This document shows positions 42,501-54,235 of a DNA stretch of 64,000 bases, piece after piece; position 1 is the first letter of the stretch; every line of letters begins with the position of its first letter. The DNA is from Nymphaea colorata (taxonomy: Eukaryota; Streptophyta; Magnoliopsida; Nymphaeales; Nymphaeaceae). The stretch covers positions 23,268,131-23,332,130 of the forward strand of contig NC_045140.1 in NCBI RefSeq assembly GCF_008831285.2. Direction: 5' to 3'. The position numbers and the translations under genes are program-made. The notes beneath the pieces are model-generated. The model saw only the letters and a program-made list of their open reading frames with translations. It had not been told where the DNA came from and did not search any database.

Positions 42501-42993
42501 TGTCATTCATCAGTATCTCGAAGCGATCTGTACACCAAACGACTTCCTGAAATTCTAAGTCATTTATTGCTCTTGATGGTTACGGCAGTTGGTGCAGCCG
42601 TCTCTCATCATCTCAACCTTAACGTTGTTCATTCTTGCATCTGGGTCCTTTGGACCGATTTCATGTCTACTGTTCTCTGTGTGATAACTTTGCCATCTTG
42701 GTGCTTTCAGCCGAGCATTCAGGACCGAAGAGAGAGAGAGAGAGAGAGAGTTCACAAGCAGGATACCAACAAAGGCTCCAGGAGAATAGCGACAACTTGA
42801 CCGTACACGTAGCCGTTAGAAATTTGAAGTCTACGCCACCGACAACCGATTCCGAAGGAAGGCCTCACGACCTCCCATATCTCCTTCTCCCCCCAACAAA
42901 CCCAACCTCTCCTTCTTCCCCACACCCAACACAATGCTGCCCGTCAAGCCTCTGACCTAGTAAGAATCAATCTCACCGAAGCTTTTTCCTCCT

Positions 42994-43003
42994 CATATAT
43001 AGC
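42994..43003 (+). promoter_or_regulatory. Candidate TATA box of snRNP25-like gene
   Basis: CATATATAGC lies about 215 bp before the proposed ATG of the ubiquitin-fold gene, after a CT-rich stretch. It would give a 5' UTR near 190 bp that contains several short upstream ATGs. Confidence 0.35.
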
Positions 43004-43218
43004 ATTTGGAGAAGAAGGATTCCGCCCCTTCTTGAGGGGGATCTGCTGAGATTCTCCCAGTCCTTCCCATGCCTTACCGGTGATATGATTCCTTTCTTCA
43101 TGGGCATGCCTTTTTTATGTAAAGTTTGTAGGAGGTGGGGAAGGATGGCGACCCATTTCTTCTCTATCGGTTTCTGAGGACACCCAAGGGAGATTTGGAG
43201 TCTTGGAGTTCAGGGATT

Positions 43219-46200
43219 ATGCCTTGCATCTTGCAGCATTCTTCATTCAACGGGGAAATCTTCGACAAGGAGTGCCCGCCTGCGCAGGACGTCGTTGGTG
43301 TCGTCCGGCACAAGAGTTTTTCGTATTACAGGCTTCCGCAGAAGCTCCTGAAACTATCGGTGGTGAAATTGGACGGAAGCCGCTTCGGTAAGAGCCTGCC
43401 AAGTGCCACGGACTTCTCGGTTTTCCTTGTGTATGATTCTGGTTGGGCTTTCTGTTTTCTGTAGTCTTTGAAAGTCTTGTGGGATCTTTTCAGATGTGCA
43501 AGTTGCTAGGACGGCTTCGGTTGCGGAACTCAAGCGACGTGTGGAAGATGTGTTCGATCAAGCGCCTGAAGAAGGCAGAGGAAAGATTTCGTGGTATGGA
43601 CATTTTTTTCTTGTGGATTGTGGTCTTGGTGGCGGTGAATTTACTGATATTTTATTCTGATTAATAATTTCTTTTCAAGCGGAACCGGTTTTTGTTATCG
43701 TCCGAACTCTTAATTCACATTTATGCGAAAACTTTACCAAAAAAAAAAATAAAAAAATAAAGAAAACAAGCCCAATTATGGCTAATTTTCCAGTACTTTC
43801 TTCGATTATAGAGCAATAAATTTTGCGTAAGATACCCTATTTACGTGAGTTCCTGCATTGCCAAAATAAAAGCTTATGGCATAACGAATTTGCGGAAAAA
43901 GGAGTTTATCCCTCATAGGTTTGTGAAATTTAGATTCTAATGTTGATATTGTAGTCTGGAACTTGTAGTTGACATTTCTGGAGAAACATCTACGAAAGAG
44001 GCAAAACCTAACGGAAAATAATCTGACTGTTGTTGTTTTTTCTTGTAGCTTCTTCAATAGCTATAAGTTCTCTAATAAAGACACCCCATTGCTTTTGGTT
44101 CCTGCTTTACTATATAAAATTTGTGGCATAATGGGTTGTGGCAGAGGAATTTCCCTCATAGGTTTGTGAAATATATATTCTGAAATAACACCAGAAAAAC
44201 AAAAAAAAAGCGGCACAGTTACGTCCAGAAAACTAGATCCTTTGTTTTGCGTTGGCATCGGCAAACTTTATGGCATAACGAGCTCCGAAGATAGTTTTCC
44301 TGCTAGGTCTGTGTATTTAAATAGTAACTTGATGAACCGTCGGTGTGTCCTCCGATATTAGGTGATGAAAAATTATTGTCCAAATAAAACAATGCCCGTG
44401 GCAGAAAGAAGTGCCAATGAAAGAAGATTCTTTGCTTTTTGGCGTTCGCATTTCTTTAAAGTTGAAGATGAGACGAGGAAAAAGTAGATTCTTTGCTTTG
44501 TATTGTTTCCTCTTGAATTCCTGTTGATGGTTATAGGTCTCACGTGTGGGGATATTTCTGCCTATGCTATGAGGGTTTCAAGCTAATCAATGATAAAGAG
44601 CTTCTCCGTAACTTTGGAATCAACGATGGAGCTCAGGTATGCCTCAGTCATCTTGGAGCTTTTGTTGTGCTAGTTGACGGTTTTTATGCACAAGGGGTTG
44701 TGGAAAATCTTGGTTTGGCTGATCGTATATTTAATGTTTTTATTAGACTGAGAACATAATTTACTTTGTCCCTTTTTAATCTAAGAGGAAATGCGATTTG
44801 GAGATTTTTGTAGGTTGCTAATAACTAGCATTCATCCTTGCACGCATTTAAGGCAGGAAACTCCTAGATATGTTATAGTGTCCACTTCCAGTAATTACTT
44901 CTGCCAAATCATTTTTCTTTATTAGTAATATCATTGATCATAATTCTTACAGTAAAGGAACAACATAGGCTGGAGCATGTTTTCATACCAACTATGGTTG
45001 CTTCCCTTAGTTATCTTTGTCTTCATAGAAGAAGATAAAATTCAGGGAAGTGGGCAGCTATGTTATCTGAGAACATGACTATGCCAGCCAATTTAAGGCT
45101 CTGAACACTTAAATTTTCTCTTACATTTATGTGAAGTCATAGCTAGAAAAAACTACCGCTAAAAGTATTTCATTTCAAACGGACCGTAACTTCCACGTCC
45201 CTCCGTCAGGTTGGATTTCGTAGAGTTACTTACTCAAAGGAATAGAACTTCGATTTCCTGGCTTTTGAGTTCCCATTCTTACTTCATTTCTGACATTCTT
45301 TTCTTCTTCTCGTATATCTACCTGGTGATGAGCGCAAATATCTTGTAAAATGATGTCTCTTCTCAAGACAGAGACCAAGGATTCAATGGAGAAAACAATT
45401 GGTTGTCTACATTTTCCCTTCTTGGTGTCATCATCCAAGAGAAATTGAGGATTTAGCTGTCTGTATTTTTTTCTTGTATAAACATTGCAGTAATTTTTTT
45501 ATTTAGAGGCGCTGTTTGTTTAAGCAAGCATCCTTTGGAAGATACTTTCTCTTTTCATGGCATTCTCAGGGAAATTTTGACGAGCAAATGTTTTGTGGTA
45601 GGATTTGCTTCCATTTGTGATTATGGATGTAGCATAAGCTGATGTCCCTCTACCTGCTTATGGAAAGAAACATGTCTCCATTTGGTTTTATGCAGTTGAT
45701 TTAGGTGATATCTTTTGCTTGGCTGCTTTGTGTTCCAATTAAGTGGTCTATGTTTTAGAAGCTCTAGGTCAGCAATCAATCAAGACGAGTACGTATCACC
45801 TGTTTAAGTATAAACAAGATCATGCATTGGAAGGGTGGAATCGTTTGGTGAAGTTCACCTGTTTAACTAGAAAAGTAGTTGCTTTTCATTTCAGTCAAGG
45901 CCTAGTCTGTTTCCTGATTATGCACTGGCAGTTATTTTGTAAAAAATCTGTAAGAAATTTGCGATGTTGAATTGAGACAGATGTTTGGTAGGTTTCACTT
46001 TAAAAATAACCTCAGAAGGATTTTCAAGGAGAGTTGAATGACCCAAAGAGATGAAGTATTCCACACTTTAGAGTAGCAGTTTGCAGTTTTAGCTCATCTA
46101 ACCATCTAAGTTTCCAGTAGTTGGAGGCACTCTATGAAGAATTTCACTGTTCTTGGAGAACCTATTGACAAATTAGGTCCTGTAGTTATTCACAAAATTT

Positions 46201-46962
46201 GCTATTCAGACTACTACCTGCTTTTATAGACTTGGATACCAAATTATAAAATGGCCATTAAAGTGGTGGATCTTTTAGCACCTTATCAGTGTGGGTGAAA
46301 AATCGGACAATCTGTTGGAGCTAGCTTCTAAGAAGGGGCAAGCTCTCTCTTCACAAACAAGCTATTTGAGGACAAGTTGTGGACAGTCTCGTAAGTTGGA
46401 AATATAGCTGTCACAATTGGTCATACCATCGCTTAAAGATATTAGGCCTTACAAGATGGAAATAAAATGTTACACCTCTGTTACCTCTGCTAGCTTATGA
46501 TCTTTGAATATTTTCAGGATTTATAACTGACCCTAGATTTTCTTCTCATATATATGCAGCTTCGTTTCATAAGGTATTTATCTATTCATTATCTTCCAGC
46601 AGCGCGGCTTAAAAATCACACTGCAGCTCATGGGCAATGCACGTACGTATATTTACTGACTTGTATTTGAATAAGTGATTGTGACCAACATGCTATTGAT
46701 TTGGTAAATCCATGTTTTTGCTATCAGGTCACCACGACAACCAAAACAAGAAGATGATGACATTGATGATGATGAAGATAAACATAAAGAAATGATCAAT
46801 CAAAAAGAATTTAAGCTAGCTCATTTTTTGAGAGGATGGCTTCAATGTTCAAGATTGTGTTTTGTGGGGCGAGCAGAAAGCTTTCAAAGGTTGGCCAGCG
46901 ACGATTATTCAACTGATGAAAAGCCAAAATGTAGACTGACAAGATCCCACAGCAGTTGCTAG
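43219..46962 (+). CDS. Ubiquitin-fold protein related to U11/U12 snRNP 25 kDa protein
   Basis: Exons 43219-43387, 43494-43593, 44537-44636, 46560-46642 and 46728-46962 join in phase to 228 aa from the chosen ATG (MPCILQHSS). The core reads KLSVVKLDGSRFDVQVARTA, SVAELKRRVEDVF, KISWSHVWGYFCLCYEG, NFGINDGAQLRFIRYLS. This is the SNRNP25-type ubiquitin-like fold shared by plant proteins such as Arabidopsis At4g32270 and At5g25340. The animal relative is a minor-spliceosome U11/U12 component; the plant role is not established. The C-terminus is longer: an acidic stretch QEDDDIDDDEDKHKEM, then a Cys/Ser-rich end. The start is uncertain. The same frame is open upstream to a TAG at 43129-43131, which may instead be an intron acceptor (TTTGTAG), so an upstream exon is possible. 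The frame and splice sites of exons 2-5 are convincing. Confidence 0.85.
43875..44280 (+). repeat. Diverged tandem repeats in intron 2 of snRNP25-like gene
   Basis: TATGGCATAACG occurs at 43875-43886 and 44269-44280, with a variant TGTGGCATAATGG near 44122. The 19-bp word CCTCATAGGTTTGTGAAAT is perfect at 43911-43929 and 44154-44172. A weaker match, GCTAGGTCTGTG, follows the third copy. The pattern suggests three diverged units with a period near 150-245 bp. Confidence 0.7.
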
Positions 46963-49900
46963 TGCAGGTTCTTGGTTTTTTCTATCTGAATTAACACTAA
47001 GTAGATATTAGCCTAGCTTCTAGAGATGTTAGTTTGCAGCACGAAAAAAGTTGCTCTCCACGAAATCATCTGAACGGTTGAGCGATTTTGATATTTCCAA
47101 ACATCAATGTTATCTACAAGGAGCCATTCTCTAAGTGATTGTTCCATTTCTCCTAGTTGTTACATTGGAAAAGCTGATCAATGAGTTAATGAAATACAGT
47201 TGATGAAAAATGTCAAGTTGGAGTTACTGGTGACTGCCAGATAGATGATGTATCCAGCCCACTCAATGCTCGCCTAAGAAACATGCTTGGATTTGTTCTT
47301 TTTCCTACTCAATGCAAACATGGACTTCTCCTGTTTTGGGTCAATAACAATCGTTGGTTTTTTAAAGCAAATTTTTTCATTCAGTGAGGTGCCATAATGC
47401 CATTGATGGTTTCTTTATTACTTCACAGAAACATACCTAATAGATGAAACTACTTAATTTGATCCATGTCATTTACCTTGTAAATAAATATGAACAAATC
47501 TGTTTAGAATTTTTCCACTGTACATCATCATCAGTGGAAGAATAAGGAAAAATTATTCTCGAGCCCCGCTTGCCTAAATGCTTATTTCAGAAACAGAATG
47601 TTAATCTTGTTAATCTGAAAACTATCCTGCACCTTCCAGCATATATGGCAACATCAATTAGCCTAGCAGCACGAATGAAGAAGCGCCTACAAAACTAGCA
47701 AAAATCAATATTCTGTAACTGCAAGAATGGGAAAAAGAACGGAAGACTTCCGAAATACACATGTTGGTAATGGTTGTAATCTAGAAAATGTTTCCTGCAA
47801 TTTTAAATTTTTGGTAAGCTTTACACTGCTGCTGACAACCATTCGATAAAAGCTTACCTTTACTCCTTTTATATAATAAAAAAACTAACCAATTGTGACT
47901 GAAAAGAACAATACGGCAAAGAGCAAAATTTCAGTTCTTTTATCAAAACGGGCAGGCTTAATCTGGGTCTCGATTTCGTGAACTGTTAGCAAAAGTACGC
48001 ACAGTATCAGGAAATTCATAAGATGTGAGGCCTGCTTTTCGGACAGAGCTAGAAGGTGAGACCTTAAAAGAAAATTAGGCAAAAATCAAGGCCAAGGAAG
48101 AAGCACAGTAACTATGACTCTCCAAGTGAAATTTTGAAGCTGAACCTTTTGGATAATTTCTGATCTGAGATATGAGGCTATCACGGATTTATAAGATCAT
48201 AAACCATTGAAATGTAGCCGAACCCCTGCTCATCCATCCCCTTCCTTTTCCTTTTTTTCGAATTACAGATCCCTGGTTTTTTTATAATGTAAGCCGGATC
48301 TCAAAATCTGCAATTATGAAATCCACCGGTTGCTTTCGCAATAGATTTTGCCGGTCCAAGAATCTTTAAGGGCTGACATAATAGATGGGGTGGGAACTCG
48401 TAGATGGGCAATATTCGTTTTGAACTCCCATGACATCAAACTCTCATTGCTGCAAAAGAGGAAGGTACCAATATGCAAGTTGAAATATAGTAAGGACATC
48501 ACCCGAAGACACTTGAAGCAACCTAAAGGATACCGGAAGGGAATCATACTTCTGCCTTCACTCAGAGTGGGATTAGCCTTATACTCACTCAAAAACATAG
48601 TGCCCTATACTCACTCGAAAACATAGCCCTAGGAAAAAAATGTTATTGGTAATGGTTGTGAAGGTGTGGTTGTGGCATATTTCTCACTTGATAAATTTGG
48701 GTATTATAGTTCAATCAACTAGTTAGAAATATTTATGAGAGGAACATTTCACAAAAGTTCCCACTTCACTTTTTGAGGGAATAACAAAAGCATATCCCTT
48801 TCTGAATAATTGACATTTAATTTTTTTAAGATTTGAAATAAGTTGTATACCACATAGTCAGTTAAATAGAAATGTTGAAATTTGACTTCCTTCTTTGTTA
48901 TTTCAATTTAAAAGTTGTCTTTTGTATAAATTTCTTTATGAAAATGATGCCCAACCTTTTCACATCCCATTCATCATTTATTTTGCATTAAATGGCCGGA
49001 TAACATCCCAAGGAAAAAGAACTCAATGCTGGAAGAAGATATGCCCCTCAATAGATTAATTAAGTCAACCCCTTCATGTTTTCACATTTTATTAATATCT
49101 TTGTGCTGCATTAATAGTTTTGCTGATAGTTGGTGTTTGTTGGGGAGAAGTAAACCAACGGAAGACTTGCTTATAAAAATGAGAAAAGGGTGACATGGAC
49201 GTCCTACTTAATATTTGCACTTAAAAATTTATTTCATAATTTGCAAGTGGTAGTTATCAAATATAAAAAATTGGTAACTCCTGCTTTATTATATGCAAAA
49301 ACTCTGGTGGCTCCAAGAGTTTTTTTTTTTTTTTTTGCTCTTGACTTAAGACCAAGTTGAAGAAAATCACGCATTAAATACCTAAGGTACCTCTTTGTTG
49401 ATAAAATCTAGCAATCTGCCTAATCTCAACTTACCAATTAAAAAACAAAAAACATCTTTAATAAGCAAGGATTTGTGCAATTTCATCACATAACTAAATA
49501 TATAAATGATGCTAACAAAATTCCCATTGGCTAAATCCAAGTCAGTGACCCAAAATGATTAGAACAGATCCGGCTCAAATGCTCATGCAATGTTATCAGA
49601 ATCGGCATGAATCGGTCGCAAGCCGATTCGATTAGATCCGATCGCCGGCTCGCACACTGAATTAGGTCTGGAATCTAGCCACTTTCGGCCACAAGTTGGA
49701 TTTTATTGGTCAATCTTTTGTGCGCCGAACTTGCTTTTACGCTGAATGCAAATCGCATCTTCTATTTAACTTACACACAGGAAAACATATAGTATATGAA
49801 AAGGATAAGCCACCATATTGACTTACCTTTAAGTCCAATTTATTCAATTATAACCATCTGCAGGTGGGCGCCTGCCTGACCCTAGTTTGCCGTTCTTTGA

Positions 49901-52900
49901 ATCACAAGCCAAACAACGGAATATATATATATATATATATGTTAGAGCAGAGGACTCGTGGACTTTTGTTCAACTTGGAGAAGTGTGAAGGATTGGACTT
50001 CAAATTGTATTTTTCATATTTTTACTCCATTGACAAACGAATGCTTCCAAAGCTTGACATATTCTCAACTCCAGCTGCATCTGAATGACAAGGAAAAGCT
50101 TGATTCACTTCCAAGTTTTTCAACTTTCAATGTTTTGAGGGGAGATTCCAAAAGAGCACCTTGAAAATAGCTGTCATCCAATGCTCGATTGAAATGTTTG
50201 AAGGGGCATAGTGTAGCTGATCGAGCGATCGACATGATGTCACTTTGATTTTTGTAGGTGTTACTTCTTTGAATTGCAAATGGTGGTGTTACTGCTACTT
50301 ATGTTTGGAAGTAGGCCTTGAACCCTAGGGGTAGAAGGTAATCTCAGTCAAGCAAAGACATTTGGGTCCATTTTAGAAAAGCAAGCCAAATTTTCTCATG
50401 GGCAAACTTTGGGAAGGGGAAAAGTTTTTGATGAGAAAAACTTTGGGAAAAGTTTTTGTTGAGAAAAACTTTCACCCTGTTTGCATTGTTACTTGCTAGG
50501 TGAAAAGGTGACTATTGAAAGGGAATTTTGAGGAAAATGTGGTTGTCAAACCATATGGGAGATGATCAAATTTTAACCTAACTTAACAAAGGATATTATT
50601 CCCTAGATCTTGTCTGGCTAAACAATGTAATGAGTTGGTCCCTGGTTGTCTCCATCATGGGTAGAAGGGCCCCCCACTGTGAATGGCATTAGAAATATTG
50701 CTTTGTGAGTTGGATGGTGATGTTCACTTTGGTTCTTGGCCTTATCTTTCACAGAGGGAACCAAAGCAGCAGATTGGAGATCAGGTCTCCCACTTTCTCA
50801 ATGGTGCCATTCTCTCTCTCTCTCTCTTGCTGTGCCACAATGGGTGGTGGTGGTAGCCGCAGTCTTCTTCCTCTCTTTGCTTTTTCTCCCTTTCTTTCTT
50901 CTTCTTCTTCTTCCTCCTTACAATAGATGATGGAGTCCTACTGTCCCTGGTGTTTGGTCATTTCTGGCCAAGGCTGCCTGACTTTCCACTTTCATGAGCC
51001 AACCTCTTTCTCTTTCTTTCTCTCCTTGTGAAACAGAATTCTCTTCTGCTTCAGTCTTCAGATACATTTTTGCAGGAAAAAGCAGTCCACGATGCATCAG
51101 ATATAAGGTCTCACTGACTGATTACATATTAGAGAGAAAAAGAGAGAGAGATCCGTAAAAAATCTGATCGACTCAATGCGTGTTTCGTAGTGAAGAAGCA
51201 TTAATGGCTGACGCTAACATGGACGGCTTCTCAAGGGCAGCAAAAAAGAAAAAGACTGACAGCTGCAGTTGCACCAGAAACCTGATTAAATAAATGAAGA
51301 ACAACTTAACTAATTTGCAGTTTATTTGATTTGGTTAATCATTTGAGTTAACTCTGGCAATAATGAAAAAACCGAAGTCTACAAGTGGCAACAGTATCAA
51401 ACAGGGCCAGAGACGTCGGATTCAACTTCCCTAGCTATAAGAAAACAGTAAACGAATCATATTAATTATGGCTGAAAATGACTCCTCAAATAATCTTATT
51501 AATATAAACAAAGGCATCCTATCATAAATAATGATATAATAACACTGTACGCCATAAAATATGAAATTGATAAGTAGATCAATAAATATGTTTCCAGTTG
51601 TGCATTACTTGCAATAGCTAAAAGAAGGTAGAACGTTCCATGGTTCTTAAAAACAAGAGAGTTAATACATTTCAATGAACATAACTGGTAAGTTGAAGGG
51701 TAAAAGTTTCGAGATTTTATGCTGTTAAGCGCAATTTTAACGTGTCACAAACAAAAGAAATGGAAAAAACAAAGTTGATACTTATCTCAAATTCAGTTGT
51801 TTGTTCAATTATTTGATTTATTTGCAGTTTTTGGTAAAAAATAAATAAACAATTCTTTTGGGGCACACATGCCAGTTTAATTTCTCATACCAAACACATA
51901 GGTAATAAAACTACCAAATTTCAGATAATTGATTTTGCCAAGAGTCTCGTTCTACACAAGTCGAATTTGGATCAGGAAAATCCTGCCCGAACCCGATCCA
52001 CTTTTGAACAACCCTAAATTCTAATCAACTTAGTCAAATACAAAAAACAAGACGTTACTTTTGACGTGATTTTACGGGAACAAAGGCATGCTTTGGACAA
52101 GACCTTTTTTGGCATGTTCAGAATAACAATCATGGCAAATTTAATTATTAAAAATTTGAAAAGGTAGAATGCGATTTTTTTAAATGACTTGCTTTATGTG
52201 ACAAAGCAAGAACCCTGCCTCCCCATGCAGAGCCTTCATCCGTCTCGCATCTGGGAGGTGGAGTGGATCGGGTATTATCAGATCCTGATCCGAATCAAAT
52301 GCAATACGGTTCATGTGATTTAGTGTGCATGAAAGACTGAACTCGGATCCGACTGGTATATGATCCAAGATTTAGAAGCTGCACAATATATTAAAAAACC
52401 CTCTTAAATATTCAAAAAAATATTAACCGGATCCATGTCAGATCTAAGTCTGATATCAAGCTCGATGTTAGATTTGGTTATTCTGCACAGTGAAATTTTA
52501 ATCAAACTGAATTCTTGAGCAGATCTGGCGAAACCAATTCAATATTGATTCAAGAATTGGATGTATCTAAATTTATTTGTATCCCCAGTTAACATTTCTT
52601 CTCCTACACACGTGCACGCACCACACACGCGATGCCAATGTGCCGATAGTCTTTGCAGTAGTACAGATATTGACATGTTTTGTCATACATGCACATGCAT
52701 CTCATGCAACACTGTGACATACTAATTTACATGGGCATCTCTTTCTCATATGGACGCAGTGTAGTAACTTCAAATCTTTTACTAGACAGTACGGTACTAA
52801 AGACAGTAGGAAATACAAAAACTCGGTCGCGCGCCTGTGTGAAGAAGAATATCTACTACTTATGACACTATTGTGCTACTCAGAAAATTTTACTACCTGT

Positions 52901-54235
52901 AATTTTTACTTGAATCAGACCCTGCAGCTCTACTAAATATTTATCACGGTTCTCTCTGTTGGCAAAACATCCGCTTGCTCAAACTGTCTTGACATGGAGA
53001 TTGAAATCAGGAATCGAGAAAAATGTATATATATTAGTGCATGGCACGTCTTTAATTGTTTATTATAACTTGGCCTGTCCAAAAGACTTGTTTATGATAA
53101 CCTAAGCAGCTAACCGGAGTAATACAAATATATCCTTCACCAAATAGAAAATAGAAATCAAATCAGTAGGCTATTAGAATATATATATATATATATATAT
53201 TCTAATAGCCTACTGATGTGATTTCTATTTAGAGAGAGAGAGAGAATTATGTGCGTTTGGTCAGATATTGAAGTTACTGAATTGGTAAAATTCGACTCGG
53301 TGAAGGATCAGTAAATCAGTAACTGGAAGGGGCTCCAATTCAGACTCTGAATTAAATTAGGAAAATTAACAGCTAAAGTTTATTTTTTCACACATTTTAT
53401 CTGTTGACTTAATTTTTACTGACTAAAACAAACTTTTCCTGCATCCATTTCATGAAAATTGATTTTTCACTTGTTTGTTTGTCGGCACAAAATTCAACTT
53501 AAATACCAAAAAGTAATATTCACAAAACAGAATTAAAAGGAAATCAAAATCCTTCAAGACTTTAAGTATTCAATTCCAAGGAAAATTTTCTGTGTGCCAT
53601 CATTTATCAAGCATCTTCGAAGGTTGTGAAAAAGGAAAACGAAAAGCATATAAATAGGATATACCCATCTTCTGCTGTCATTCAATTCCTTTTTCCATGT
53701 TTGGGAAACTGTAACTATCCATTTAAGTGGGTAGAAACTTCATTGACGACTCGCTTTCAACGTTGTCTCTCGGTGAAAGCAATGAAAAGCATGGGCAACA
53801 TAAGCCAAAACCATCTTTGATAAAAGCAGAGAGAGAGAGAGAGAGAGAGAGGAAAAGTGACCGTTAGTGGAGATAGGTCCACATGAGGTAAAATGATGGG
53901 AGGGATTCTCCGGCCTTATTCCTTTATGTGTATAATCTGTGGTGATCATGTCACTGATGATGATAATCAATGAAGGTGATGATGGTGCCTGTTATCTCAC
54001 TAAGGAATAAAGGAAAAGGAAAGACAAAAGAAGGGCAAAAAGAAAGAAAAAGGAAGAAAGAGGAAAGAAAGGAAGGAAGGAAATCTTTCAGAATGCTTTC
54101 TCTCCCTTCCAGGAAGACTCTCTCAATCTTTAGCTCTGCCTTTTCTGGTTAATTTACTTTTAATTGGGGGCTTCTTCTTTGAGGTAGTCAAAGTAGGTTG
54201 TGAATGAATTTGAAAGGAAGAGGTGGTGGGAGAAG
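46963..54235. other. Intergenic region between snRNP25-like and PBL-like genes
   Basis: AT-rich, with poly-T at 49321-49336, an AT microsatellite at 49920-49940, a GA run at 53828-53852, purine-rich AAGG/GAAAGA repeats at 54010-54080, and a striking foldback at 53149-53230. Stretches around 49560-49700, 51950-52020 and 52250-52560 share GGATCCG/CGAACC-type words and look like old repeat debris. ORFs (for example 47885-48082 minus and 50705-50926 plus) are short and unrecognised. The last few hundred bases are likely promoter and leader of the PBL-like kinase gene. Confidence 0.6.
53149..53230. repeat. 82-bp near-perfect foldback (inverted repeat)
   Basis: The left arm, 53149-53189, begins AAATAGAAATCAAATCAGTA. 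The right arm, 53190-53230, is its reverse complement, with a single A/C mismatch in the outer part. The centre is an AT dinucleotide run, so the loop is essentially zero. Arms continue as CTATTAGAATATAT. Confidence 0.92.

Larger units (their letters stand above)
34325..42990. other. PRP8 3' UTR and 8.7-kb intergenic region
   Basis: PRP8 3' UTR occupies the first part, up to about 34.5 kb. The rest is low in coding signal, with many microsatellites: GA at 36529-36561, 37111-37131 and 42729-42751, CA/GC alternation near 36780-36845 and 37932-37956, CT/TA at 39088-39117. Stretches around 35150-35370 look repeat-derived. A possible two-exon micro-ORF lies at 39323-39511. ORFs of 60-180 codons here are low-complexity translations of simple repeats or match nothing I know. 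Confidence 0.6.

Noticed and set aside
42567-42955. Overlapping plus-strand ORFs of 77 and 106 codons upstream of the snRNP25-like gene
   Set aside because: They cross a GA microsatellite and a Pro-rich low-complexity stretch. Joining them to the downstream exon through the nearby GTAAGA donor would create an immediate stop.
50705-50930. Two Ser/Leu-rich ORFs
   Set aside because: Translations of CT-rich repeats with no conserved features.
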